From: Sambucus nigra
Taxonomy: Eukaryota > Streptophyta > Magnoliopsida > Dipsacales > Adoxaceae
Reading direction: 5' to 3'
DNA: 64,000 nucleotides
NCBI GenBank assembly: GCA_949130495.1
Contig: OX422207.1
Location: 829,844,073 to 829,908,072, forward strand
The position numbers and the translations under genes are program-made. Positions 1 through 11,304 of the stretch are shown here, piece by piece. Within the stretch, counting starts at the first letter, position 1. Each line of letters begins with the position of its first letter. The notes beneath the pieces are model-generated. The model made no database searches, had not been told where the DNA came from, and was given only the letters and a program-made list of their open reading frames with translations.

Positions 1-61
1 CGATATGCAAGGAAATGGATCTGCCAATTGGTAATCTCGTGAAGATTTTTCAAAAAAATGG

Positions 62-735
62 TCGTAAAACGTAATTCGTAAGTCCATATCGTGCATGGGG
101 AATACCGTTAGAAAGGTGATTCAGAGACCTTTGAGAATCCTTTGGGCCTCTCCCAAGTCCAGGAGTTGACTTAGGTTCAAAGAGGCTTGGAAGCGCTCGT
201 TGTTCCTCTGAATAGGAGATCATTGGACAACGATGGAACGTTCATCCAAACCGTAAGTACGAATCGCGCATGTGGAGGACTGTTAGGAAGGTTATGAGAG
301 GAAATTCTATGTTTCAAAGAGCTTCGCTCGGTTTGGAGAGTTGAATTTGGTAAAATGGGGCCCAGAAGTGCTCGGTGACACTTCAGATCAAAACGGATCG
401 TTCGTCTGTACATTAAGGCTGATTCGCACATGGGGTAGACAGTTGGAAAGGATATTTAGTGACCTTCAAAAATTCATTCAATATCGTTCAATTCGAGGAG
501 TTGACTGGAGTTAAACGGAGTCTGGGAGCACCCGATGGCCTCTAGATCAGTCTTCAAGGGAAAATAAATCGTTCATCAGAACGGTAAGGCTAATTAGCGC
601 ACGGGCATACCGTTGGAAGGGGTTTTAGAGCCCTTAGAAGATTCATTGAGCTTTGTCTTTGACGATGAAGTTGATCGGAGTCAAATGGTGCTCGAGAGGG
701 TTTGATGGCCTCTAGATCGATACTCAGGGTATGAC
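62..735. repeat. Four degenerate ~165-bp tandem units
   Basis: Four head-to-tail units start near 62, 241, 401 and 571. Each begins with a phrase like TTCATCnnAACGGTAAGGCT, followed by a variant of ATTCGCGCATGGGGCATACCGTTGGAAAGG, then GAGTTGACTGGAGTCAAA, then GATGGCCTCTAGATC. Spacing is 160-180 bp. Units are clearly related but heavily mutated and carry no stable reading frame. They abut a dead Ty3/gypsy pol on the right, so they may be part of that element's leader or an older satellite block. Confidence 0.6.
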
Positions 736-1972
736 CTAGGGTTTATGGTAAATAGGGAGATTCTAGGGACTTAAGGAGAGACTTATGAGGGTCCTAGAAG
801 GTGGTGTTTATAGGGATGAGGACATACATAATACTGGTTTTCTTACTCGATATGGATTATATGAGTTCAGTAATATGCCATTTAATTTAGGCAATGCTCT
901 AGCGGTATTCATGGAGTTGATAAATCGAGTCTTTAGACCGTGTATAGACGAGTTTGTCATCATCTTTATCGATGATATATTGGTTTATTCATGGACTGAG
1001 TATGAGCATGCACAAAATTTGGTGGTTGTTATATAGATATTGCCGGAGCACCAGTTGTATGATAAATTATCAAGGTGTGGAATTTTGTTATGAGAAGTTT
1101 AGTTTTGGGGCCACATTGTGTCAAAGTTTGGGATTTCAGTGATGCTAGTAAGGTATCTGTAGTATTATAGTGGGTACAACCCATTGCACCGATAGAGGTA
1201 CGTATTTTCCTCAGATTGGTAGGGTATTAATAACAGTTCATTCATGGTTTATCTAAGATTGTGGGCCCACTAAGTAACTTGACTAGGAAATGACTACTTT
1301 CGTTTGGGATGAGCACTCTAAGCGAGCTTTTGAGGAGGTGAAGGATAAACTCATTTTTTCACGTGTGATTGCACTGCCTCATAGTGGAGTTTAACTATTT
1401 GGTGTATACCGATGCTTCATTATAGGGTCTTGGAAGTGTGTTGATGCATGAGGACATGCCTATAACTTATGTCTTATATAAACTTAAGCCTCACAAGGGG
1501 AATTACCCTTCACATGACATAAATTTGGTCGTAGTTGTTTTTATTTTGCACATCTGTAGATACTACTTGTTGGGGAAGATATTTACCATCTTTATGATAA
1601 GAGTCTTTAGTATCTCTTCGCACAACATGAATTAAATTTGAAATATTACAAATGGTTGGAGCTCGCGAAGGACTACTAGTTCAGTAGATTTGGAAGTTCT
1701 TGAGGGACGACATGGCATATCAGCACAGATTTGGAAGAGATTGAACTATTTCGGATACATATTATAAGGATAGACCTTTCTGAATCCTAGATTGTAAGAA
1801 CAACGCTCTTTGCTCGAAGATTATACCATTAGTGTGTGTATAGTGGAGTAAACACAAATAGGCCAAGTCTACATGTGAGCGGGAGAGCGAGATGCAAAAG
1901 ATATATCTTGAGCTTTTCAAGTGATGAATGTGTTGAATTCTGAGGATGAAATTCCTTTATAAGGGGGAAGAA
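736..1972 (+). pseudogene. Ty3/gypsy pol remnant (RT and RNase H)
   Basis: Broken pol of a Ty3/gypsy retrotransposon. The frame at 785-1036 reads through the reverse transcriptase palm: [18 protein letters not shown] followed by NRVFRP and the active site FIDDILVYS (codons near 965-985). Further along, 1438-1635 reads a RNase H-like segment (LKPHKGNYPSHD, then HICRYYLLG), which in intact chromovirus-type elements is LKPHE-NYPTHDLEL. Near 1930-1972 the text matches the usual pol C-terminal tail (EDEIPFKGG) and a purine-rich tract. Many stops and frameshifts separate these pieces, and integrase is essentially gone. It reads into an LTR start at about 1973. Non-functional. Confidence 0.7.
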
Positions 1973-2230
1973 AAGTAATACCTTGGATATTTAATAGATA
2001 TATAAATTATGGAAATTAGTTAAAGAAATAAGAACAATTTGTTAAGTTATATAATCTAATTATTTTGGCATGTTTTGATTATTTTAGTGTTAATTTAACA
2101 AGATAAATTAAATAATTATAAATAAGCAAAAACATGATTATGTTAAATATTTGGTTTGCATTTGACTAATTAAATTAATAATTTTTCAGTGATCTTCTAA
2201 AAAATTAATAAAATGCTAAATTAATAATTG
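1973..2230 (+). mobile_element. Probable truncated 3' LTR of the preceding Ty3/gypsy element
   Basis: It follows a purine-rich tract (AAGGGGGAAGAAAAG) and opens with TAATACC, resembling the TGTAATACCCC start of the Ty3-type solo LTR at 29606. No matching end or target duplication was found. The AT-rich text changes character at about 2231 (GGGTAAATTACC), where another insertion may begin. Confidence 0.35.
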
Positions 2231-3487
2231 GGTAAATTACCTAATGGCCCCATAATGTTGGTTAAATGTTTCTATTGAGCCCCTAATGTAATTTTTATAC
2301 CTATTGAGCTTTTAATGTTTATTATTTGTATGTAATTAGCCCTTCCATTAAACAACATTGTTAAGGTTAATGGATTTTACCCAATTTATCCATTTTCTTC
2401 TATTTAAAGTTGCAAAATGATATTTTTAACCATATTAAACTTTCTAACCTATTATTACTATTTATTATATTAAAATATATTAAACATTAAAATTTATTTT
2501 GCACCTTGTAACAAAATATCTTTTTTTAAAATCAGTTACATATTAAATATTAGAAACATTAGATATTAACTTTGATCTTGTAAAACATATTAAACTATAA
2601 ATATTTTTAATAACGTATATAACGATAGATTATCCTTTTTCATCACGTATCGCTTTTTCCCTTGAGTTTGGGTGTTTTCTATCCTCTTTTGTCTAATAAG
2701 GTTAGTTTTTTAGATTCTAAAATTATTGAATATGACATCATTGAGCCGTAGAGATAATTTTGGCTATTATAATTTTAAAAAATTGAAAACATTTAGTAGT
2801 TAACAATTTTAAAATAAAAAATTAAAATTTAACGCCTTCTAATAATAATATTTTAATATACAAAATTTCAAAAAATTTATAATATAAAACTTAAAAAATA
2901 TATGTAATGTTTAAAAAGGTTAAAAAGTAATTTTACATAATTAAAGAGGCATAAATATATAAATTAGGTGAAATTCGTTAACTTTAATGGTTTTCTTTTG
3001 GAGATTAAGGGATCAACATGTACAAGATATATATGGATTTTTGTAACAATTAATCATGTTTAGTAAGTATGTAGTTCAATAGGTCCTGTAAATTTTTTTG
3101 GTCCAATAGGTTCCTTGAAAAAAAAAATTTGGTCCAATAGGTCATACTTGTTAACATGCAGTGAATATTTACTACATGTATAAATATGAGAAAAAAAATA
3201 TTTTAGTAGAACCTATTAGAAAATATTTATGTAAATATGACTTATTTGTCAAACATCCAATTTATTAGGATCTTAAATATTTAGTCATATGTGGAATAAT
3301 TTTGCTGCATTCCATGCCATGTATTATTATTTTTAGTAATTGGTCGTGTTGAGTGACGATTAAAAGTTCATATGACATGTGTCAATTTTTAAGAAAATAA
3401 AGAAGGGCGATTGGAAAAATAATGAGAAGTTATGAAATAAAGGTTTTTTAATATGAAGAGATTTTTCCAATATAAGTCCCAATGACT
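2231..3487. other. AT-rich stretch without a gene
   Basis: No ORF of note. It begins GGGTAAATTACCTAATGGCC, a style of edge seen in plant transposon remnants, but no inverted partner was found. At 3073-3150 the phrase GGTCCAATAGGT or a close variant occurs three times with A/T runs between. Otherwise it is AT-rich intergenic sequence. Confidence 0.5.
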
Positions 3488-4190
3488 TGTCACAATTTTA
3501 ACTTTTTGAAACTAACCATTCGTAACTTTTTGGCGGAAGTTACACAAGTATTTGATTTTTTTTTTCTTCCTATTTTTAATCTTCAAATGATTATAACTTT
3601 TTATTTACAAATCAATTTTTAGCAAAATTACTATTTTTGAAATCTTATCACCGAGATCTATCAAATAAGATCCATGAAGCCCATGATATTTCAAAGAAAA
3701 AAAATTACACAGACAGTAAAATTTACTGTGTGCGCTGAAAAATGAAATAGTTTTATATCTGGGACATTTTCAAAGACAGTAATATCTACTGTGTTAATAT
3801 AACATAGACAGTAAAATTTACTATGTCCACTGGAAAATAAAATTCATAAATTTATCATATAAGATCCATGAAGACCATAATATTTCAAAGAAAAAAAAAG
3901 TACACATACAGTAAAATTTACGGTATGCAATTCTAAAAATAGAACTTAATTAATGATTGATTGGTCAATATGACTTAATTAAGAAAAAACTTTCAAAATA
4001 GAACTTACATATAATAATACTTACTAATTGGGTTGTCACATTAGTTGTTAGGATTATCCAATAATACAAACAAATTATTTTAATAAATGGGTCAATTAAT
4101 GTATAGTCCCCAACATATATATATATATATTTTGTAAAAAAAACACCTATTTTTAGTTTAACCCATTTAGTTCCTCAAACACCAATTTAT

Positions 4191-4600
4191 CCAATATTCT
4201 CTTATTTTTAAAGATTCGCGCAAGCGGCACCCCACACCACCCCCACCCACCCCACTGTCGGATCTCTGATAGGCCCAAATACACATTTACCCAATATTCT
4301 TTTATTTTTAAAGGTCTACGCTAGCGGCACCTCACCCCACTGTCGGAGCTCCGGTGGGCTCAAACACACATTATCCAATATTCTATAATTTTTAAAGGTC
4401 CGCTCTTGCGGCACCCAATTCCCACCCCCACCCACCCCATCGCGAGAGCTCCGACAGTGGGGTAGGGTGCTGCTAGTGCGAGCCTTTTAAAAATAAGAGA
4501 ATATTGGATAAATGGGTGCTTGGGCCCACCGGAACTCCGACAGTGGGTGTGGGATGGGGTGTCACTCGTGTGGATCTTTAAAAATAAGAGAATATTGAAT
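4191..4600. repeat. Core of the foldback: five ~80-bp modules, three forward and two inverted
   Basis: Each module reads, in order: CCAATATTCT, TTATTTTTAAAGGTCC, a CGC-n-AGCGGCACC motif, a C-rich CCCACCCACCCC run, ACTGTCGGAGCTCC, then GGTGGGC. Three copies run left to right (about 4195, 4290, 4372). Two run inverted (about 4440-4515 and 4520-4592), so the apex of the palindrome itself is a tandem-plus-inverted array. GC content is far above the AT-rich arms. Confidence 0.65.
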
Positions 4601-5361
4601 AAATGAGCATTTGAGGGACTAAATGGGTTAAACTAAAAATATGTCTTTTTTACAAAATATGTATTTACGTTGGAAACTATACATTAATTGACCCATTTAT
4701 TGAGATAATTTGTTTGTATTATTATTTAATCCTAACATCCAATGTGACAACTCAGGTAATAAGTATTATTATATGTAAATCATATTTTGAAAGTTTTTTC
4801 TTAATTAAGTCCTATTGACTAGTCAACCATTAATTAAGTTCTATTTTTAAAGGTACACATAATAAATTTTTCTGTCTATATACTTGTTTTTCTTCGAAAT
4901 ATTATGTGTTTCATATATCTTATTTGATAAATTTCTGAAACACAATAAATTTTACTGTCTATATAATATTAACATAATAGTCAATGAAAATATCTTAGAT
5001 ATAAAACTGTTTCATTTTTCGGTGCACACAGTAAATTTATTGACTGTGTAATTTTTTTCTTTAAAATATAGCAGGCGTCATGGATCTTATTTGATAGATC
5101 TCGGTGAGGAGATTTCAAAAATATTAATTTTGCGAAAAATGAATTTGTAAATCAAAAGTTGCGATCATTTAAAAATTAAAAATAGGAAGACAAAAAAATT
5201 CAATTACTTGTGTAACTTTTACGGAAAATGATATTGGAACCGATTTTTTTTACCAAAAGTGGAGATACCGAATTAGGTGGCGGGTTTCTATTGGTTAGTT
5301 TGTGGGATCCACGCTAGTGGGACAAAGACCCCACCAATAACACGCTGTCACGTGTGATTTC

Positions 5362-6456
5362 TGAAACGACCCTTTAGTGTACTTAGGTAAAAAATAACTT
5401 TGTTCGAATTTTTAGTTAAAACCAATTTTTAACTTCTTAAACCCTAACCATGCATCTAAGTGATTAAATCCATTCAATGAATAAAACATGCGGTAAAAGA
5501 AACAATTTCAGGAAAAATCCCCGAAGGGCAAAACCTTTTATTTTCACAATAATTTTGTAAGAGTACGGCTTACACGGATTATAATGAAAATACTGTGTGA
5601 CATACGAAATACCCGCAGGTGTCGGTTTCGATGTCTCGGCTGGAACTTTCCCTTTCCAGGAGGGCAGCAGTGAAGAAAAGAACGGTTCCTTCACAAGATA
5701 CTTCGTAAGGTCTCCTTCTATAATAACATGCAGCTCTTCGGTTGTAGAGTTCTCCTCACAAAGTGCAACACGATGTGGTGAATGAATTATCTTCTGGTAA
5801 ACACGTTCAAGATCACCTAACTTTGGAATCGAGTAATACGATCTTGAATAAACACCGAAAGATGAAAAACTTGTATGGGAATAAGTTTTTCTAAACTGTT
5901 CTACCTCGGGAAACGTTAGCAGATATATTTTATTTATAACTGAGCTGCATAGAGTCCAAGAAAACTAAAACACGAAAATTGAGGCGGTAGGTCGTTCGAG
6001 CGAGATGCCAGGTCGTTCGAGCGAGATGAGATCTCGTTCGCGCGACATGCAATGTCGTTTGTACGATACTCAATCTCGTTCGAGCGAGACACAGTAAAAA
6101 AAATATTATTTTCTTTTTAATTTGATCCTCGAATTTTCTTAGACTGTTTGCAACTCAGAAATAATTTTTAAAACGATAAAACGATTTAAATTTCCAAACA
6201 GATACATCACCCAGTATTTAATCAATGTACACATTACTCAACTACACATAAGTATTCATACTTGAGTGATCTTAAACATATGAAACAGTCTTGACATGTA
6301 ATCTTCTTGAAATCTATGATTGCGCATTCTTGGACTTTGAACTAAGTTTTAGGCTTTTAAATAGACTCCATAAATAACTAGCCTAGACTTGATTTATTTT
6401 GTCCGGAATTAAGCCAATTTAAACCAAATGAAAATACTAAGAATTATGTTCTTACA
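5362..6456 (-). repeat. 3' LTR of the minus-strand retrotransposon
   Basis: 1,095 bp direct copy of 11305-12378 with scattered single-base differences. The palindrome cluster at 5985-6091 has one more 21-bp unit than the partner LTR. Confidence 0.85.
5985..6091 (-). promoter_or_regulatory. LTR palindrome cluster (6.0-kb LTR)
   Basis: GGTCGTTCGAGCGAGATGCC, GGTCGTTCGAGCGAGATG, ATCTCGTTCGCGCGACATG, ATGTCGTTTGTACGATACT and ATCTCGTTCGAGCGAGAC follow one another at about 21 bp. In element sense, a TATA-like TATAAATAAAATAT follows at about 5930-5942. Confidence 0.6.
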
Positions 6457-6469
6457 AATCTCCCCATTT
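6457..6469 (-). other. Polypurine tract of the minus-strand retrotransposon
   Basis: On the minus strand it reads AAATGGGGAGATT immediately before the LTR. The copia relative at 25139-25151 has AAAGGGGGAGATT in the same place, preceded by the same GAATAGCC phrase. Confidence 0.75.
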
Positions 6470-7082
6470 GGCTATTCCGGGACAAAAATAAACAGATCTA
6501 TATGCCATAACCAAATACATGTACATGTCCTATCACAAACTCACAGAAATACATAAAGTACAGGACATAGTAATGAGACTGAATAAACGGTATGCATCTG
6601 AATCTGTCTTTGAATGGCAATCATCTGAATCTGTCTCTGTATTGTATGTATATCAATGAATATCTGAATCTCTGAAAACAATACCTACACACACGAGACA
6701 CAACCAAATACCAAAGTGAAGTATGGAGGAAATAAACTAATATAAACTAATATAAAATCATAATAAATACTCCCCCTACATCACATATATCTCCCCCTTT
6801 TTGCCTGAAATAGACAAAAGATGGGACAAACAACCAGATCTATCAATAACATATGAGAGTGAATCAGCATATCTAGATAATCAATAGCAATATGACAATG
6901 GGTAGGATAACGGAATCATAATAATAATAATAATACGAGAATCACTATTAATCGCAAAAGAAGACAGTACATCCATGTCATAAATATGAAGATACAACTG
7001 ATCAAAAGAGTACATCATATCAGAGAGAAAAACAAAATACATCAGGAATATGGATGTCTCAGATACAAAACAACAACTACAT

Positions 7083-8284
7083 CTAAGAATCAGTAGTATC
7101 ATCATCATCATCATAGTATGTGGAAGAAATATTTCCAAGTCCAGATGAACCGGCGCCTCTCCGCTGCTCTCTCCGTCGCATCTCATCAAAAAATGCTGTC
7201 ATCCTAGACTCAGCACGAGCACGGGCATCAGCCTCAGCATCAAATCTATCCATGATGGAATCATACAGTCTGGACTGGGCAGCTACATGTGCCTGTAAAT
7301 AATAAACCTCCTCCTCTATAGGACGTGTAGGTGCAGGAGTGGGGGGTGGTGGTGGAGTAGTCGTGCTCGAACTAGAGTGATCAGAGGCCTGGCAAGGATC
7401 AACATCAGGAAAGAATCCTCTGGGGGCGGAGCTCTCGCTCTCGCTGTCTGTGGCAAATGGCTCTCAGAACGAGCGAAAGTAGACTAATTAATAATACCAG
7501 GCGTAGGAAGACGCAGATCACCCTCTAAAACAGGGACACCAGAAAAAGTGCAAATGGAAGAAATGAGAATCCCATAGGGCAGAGCAGGACGGACAGGGAT
7601 GGAACCATGGACAGTGAATGAAGATATGACTCTAAGCATGATAGTCGGAAGATCGATATCCCACCCCTGAAAAACATGATACATAAAGTAAACAATGTCT
7701 GACCCAATCTGAGTATGATTTATCCGAGGATAAATGGATGATGATACAAACCTATTGAGTACACGAAAAGAAGGATGAAGCTGGCGATGATACATCGTAG
7801 ACCCTGCAAGAGGAATCTCCAGAAACAATGTCGCAAAATATCATCATAAGTCGGTCCATCGTTGGAATAACGAGGGAATACAACGGCAGGGACACGAGGA
7901 ATGTGTAGAACAACTGCAATGAGATCTGCAGTGACGAGTACAGGAACGCCACGTACAGAAGAGAAAATCCCCTCGGAGTGGGGAAGAGCACGGAAGAAAA
8001 ATTTCCGAATAAAGATCCCCTTGAACCTCGAACATATAATCCCAGCCTCTAGAAGATAACCAACGAGGAATACCTAACTCATAAAACTCAGAATAACGAA
8101 AAATCCTCTCAGAAACAACTGACCGAATATGGAGACCCAATGAGCAGTAATGGTCATACTCAGCATGCGTGGCCCACCTGATAGGAGAGTACGGGGGCTT
8201 GCTAGCCTGGGCTCTCTGAGCTCGAGCAGAGGGTGGTGCCTCAGCAAGTCGCCCGGTAGGGGCACCACGGCGTCTAGGAGGCAT
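7083..8284 (-). pseudogene. Transposase_32 / 'putative plant transposon protein'-like ORF
   Basis: A separate ORF in the sense direction of the minus-strand element, between spacer and PPT. The start at 8284 gives MPPRRRGAPTGRLAEAPPSA, a basic, Pro-rich head. FRYSEFYELGIPRWLSSRGW and FEVQGDLYSEIF follow, typical of the N-terminal half of the plant 'putative transposon protein' family. A frameshift near 8000, in a run of A/T, moves the frame to a piece with SSVRGVPVLVTADL. Another shift leads to 7484-7828 with a C-terminal LPYGILISSICTFSGV motif. The tail (about 7330-7083) has a Pro/Ser linker, a coiled coil rich in Arg/Glu (ARARAESRMTAFFDEMRRRE) and ends DDDDDTTDS. Full length would be about 400 residues. 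Biochemical role unknown; family assignment is from motif memory. Confidence 0.55.
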
Positions 8285-8813
8285 GACAAGAATGTGAAAT
8301 GAGAGATGTAAAAACAAATGTCTCGAACACACGCACACCTAAACACCTATCTCCGTACAAACATCCAACCAAACCACGGCGAACACCAGCCACAATCACA
8401 GTCAAAATCAGTAATAGAACCAAGAAATATCTCAAAACAAGTTAAGAAAGATCATTGTTACCTCGAAACCACCGAAAAAAGAAGAGAATATGCCGGAGAT
8501 ACAGTAAACCCAACGAGATACATCTATTCAGAACAACTGACTGCACCACAGCTCCTTAGCTGAAATAGAAGAACAATAACTGATTTAGACGCACAAGGGG
8601 GTATCAATGGTTGATCTAGGCGTTGTAAGAGCGAGGGAATATGCTCAGAGGAGAGTGTAGGAGCCAACAACGGTGAAGATTGGTGGGATAACAGAGGAAA
8701 ATGATGTAAACAAGGGTGCTGAGAAAAATTTCGCTGCTGTCGCGAGAACAGATAAGGACGACAGGAGAGAAGAAGAGAGAATGATGTCTTAAGTGAAACC
8801 CTGATCTCGCGAG

Positions 8814-8932
8814 AAGTCGTTCGAACGACTTAAGGATGTCGCTCAAACGATTTAAGATATCGCTCGAACTATTTAGGAAGTCGCTTGAACGACGTGTTCG
8901 CGCGACATGAGATGTCGTTCGAACGAGAAATC
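8814..8932 (-). promoter_or_regulatory. Internal palindrome cluster upstream of the captured ORF
   Basis: Five copies of GTCGTTCGAACGAC or degenerate forms (GTCGCTCAAACGA, CGCTCGAACT, GTCGCTTGAACGAC, GTCGTTCGAACGAG) lie about 23 bp apart. The LTRs of this family carry the same kind of cluster upstream of their presumed transcription start. Here it sits about 530 bp upstream of the ORF start at 8284, followed in ORF sense by a pyrimidine-rich leader, so it may be the ORF's own promoter. That role is an inference. Confidence 0.5.
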
Positions 8933-9059
8933 AAATTTTCCAGAAATACCCCCAAAACTTGCAGAATTTGCCCAGCGAAAAAATTATCTCAAAATAATAC
9001 TTGGAACAGAAAAACAGAAAAACAAAAAAACAAAAAAAAAATGTAAAAGGAGAAAAATG

Positions 9060-10114
9060 AGAATTATGTGTTAACAAGGTACTAATGTGCTCAATTAAGA
9101 AAGATGATTGATTGGGAGGGAACTACAATAATTGAGCCATCATTTCAATACGTTGAATCGATCAAAGAGTTCTTATTGAAAGCAAGGAATCCTCAAACTT
9201 TATCAAAGCCATGTGAGATAAAAAGTGTGAGTTTGATGAACTAAACTTAATCAACATGCATACAAGTTCGGATTGTTGACGATTCTACAAACAATAGCGT
9301 CATGATACGATGTTTCAACATAGGATTCGTGGTGCAAACCCGTTTACATTAATTTCCAACCAAACTCCCTCAATATATGAATTTTTCAAGATCTTTAGAA
9401 ATAACTAGCAATCTCTACTTAGAGAAAGTCCTATTGGCCCCAATTATGGCATTTATTTCTTTTTATTGCCTGAATTTTCTTTTTGGGCTCTTTTAAACGG
9501 TGGCTTTCACGACGAGTCAATAATACACTCTCGCAGCCCTTTTCCGTGAACACTCAACATATTTTCAATACCAATTCTCACAGAAAAACGGTTCTTACAA
9601 GCACACCTCCTCCTTAAGTTTACTTACGCATTGATGACAAAATTGAGATAAGAACGTCTCACCAAACTCAAATATGCAAGAGAAGTCAAACATCCATATA
9701 AACTCGTGCTTGTGTGCAAGGATGGCATATAAGCAAATTTGAGTCAAAAATGCATATCAACATCGAAACAACCCCATAGTGCAAAGGTTAAGATCATTCT
9801 CGGCATCAATAATAATGACCAAAAATCCTAGCCCCATAAAAGATAAAAGAAAGGGGGAATCAAGCACACTAATATCCCTATATTAATCATGTAGCTTCAC
9901 GACCCAAAATAACCAAAAATCTTTTTGTATTTTTAAAAAGTTTTATAAACCGCCAAAATCTTTTTGTATTTTCAAAAAGTTTTATAAAACGCAAAATCTT
10001 TTTGTATTTTTCGAAGAGACTTAAATAAATGACAAAAACAAGAAACATGCCATAATACTAGCCAAGAATAAGGAAAGGTGACGATACTAGTGTATGACAA
10101 ATCGACGAACAACC
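9060..10114 (-). other. Conserved non-coding spacer after gag, with a thrice-repeated 18-bp motif
   Basis: No ORF. In element sense, AAAATACAAAAAGATTTT occurs three times about 50 bp apart (plus-strand 9905-10020). Downstream phrases (GAAAGCCACCGTTT, TTGAGGGAG-TTGG, GGGTTTGCAC, CATGAC-CTATTG-TTTGTAGAATC) also occur, in the same order, in the spacers at 23340-25140 and 37500-39061. Conservation without coding suggests an RNA or regulatory role within the element. Confidence 0.6.
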
Positions 10115-11245
10115 TCAATCGAACGAGGACAGATGAGGAGAACCATGATCAATGATGCGAGAATCACCAATCTTTAAGCCTAATGCTTCCAAATCCGACT
10201 TCCTAACCCAAGTAGGTGTGAACCGACGCGAAGAGATATTGGGAACCGGAATAGCTTTAGACTTTCTAGGAGCGATCTTAAGGTCGTAGAAAAATCGTCT
10301 GAGATGACCTCTCCTACCGCAATGTGTGCAAGTGTAGATACGGTGAGGAGTGTGTCCTATAGGCCGATTGTACCTCACGTTTCTAGGTGGCTCTCTCCTA
10401 AGGTTTCTAGGCAACTTTCTTGTTTGGATGGTTTTGACTTTGAGAGCAGGTGAGACATGATTATTAAAGCCAATACCTCTCCGATTATCTTTGATTTCGA
10501 CGGTGCCTAAGATTTTGTCTAACTTTTCAGACCTTGCCTCCAAATCAAACTTAACTTTACTCGAATCTCTCATTTTTTCTTCAAGCTCACCTATCCTTGA
10601 CTCAAGTAAATGAGTAGAATTTTCAAATTTTAGTATTTCCTTTGTCATAGTCTCCATAAATCCTCGAAGACTATCTCTCTCACCGACATATTCTAGCTTC
10701 TCTCGAATTTTCTTTTCTTGTGCCCTAAGATCCTCAATTTAAGAATTGGAATTATTTATTTCTATGGCACGTTCTTTTAACAAGGCTACTAGTTTCACGT
10801 TTGCATTCTTTGTTTTTAAAGTTTCTTCATACAATTCTTTGAAAGAAGTTTGCAAATCTCTCTCGTCTTCGCTCTCATTCTCACTCACCTCCTCCTCACT
10901 CTCAGGAATATCAACTTCAGTGGTTGTGGAAGACTCATGCAAAGGTAAGTCTTTATCACTTACATGACTAACCACATAGGTGGAAAGATCACGCTTACTA
11001 GCAAAAAAAATTTCTTCTTCTGGGCCACTATCACTAAGGGAAGAAACGCGATTTATCGGTTTATTAAAATTCTCCCTCAGTTTAGTGGGACACTCATCTA
11101 TCCTGTGACCAAAACCTTCGTAGTAAAGACATTTTTCACAATCACCTTTATTGACAAGTTTTTTAAGAGCAATTTTCATGTGTGATTTCCAATTAGATGA
11201 TTCAAACAGGTGAATTCTAAAATCATCAAAACCACCGAAAGGCAT
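10115..11245 (-). pseudogene. Damaged copia-type gag with two zinc knuckles
   Basis: Gag nucleocapsid precursor of the minus-strand element. The likely start is the ATG at 11245 (MPFGGFDDFR), just inside the PBS. A large internal deletion removes the UBN2/Retrotran_gag domain that the related copy at 35569 keeps. Knuckle 1 (near 11110-11140) reads KCLYYEGFGHRIDECP, with Tyr where the second zinc Cys belongs. An acidic stretch and coiled coil follow (PESEEEVSENESEDE). A stop near 10739 splits the frame; it resumes at 10657 with a coiled coil and knuckle 2, CTHCGRRGHLRRFFYD (about 10277-10330), where the last Cys has become Phe. It ends at 10115, just after a WVRKSDL phrase that in the pol-bearing relative precedes protease. 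Probably not functional. Confidence 0.75.
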
Positions 11246-11289
11246 ACCTAAGGACAGGGGATCACAAACACAATAAAATAGTGCAACAA

Positions 11290-11301
11290 GCTCTGATACC
11301 A
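11290..11301 (-). other. Primer binding site (initiator tRNA-Met)
   Basis: On the minus strand this reads TGGTATCAGAGC, complementary to the 3' end of plant initiator tRNA-Met, three bases inside the LTR end. It fixes the element's orientation. The same offset is seen at 35508 and 49580. Confidence 0.85.
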
Positions 11302-11304
11302 ATT

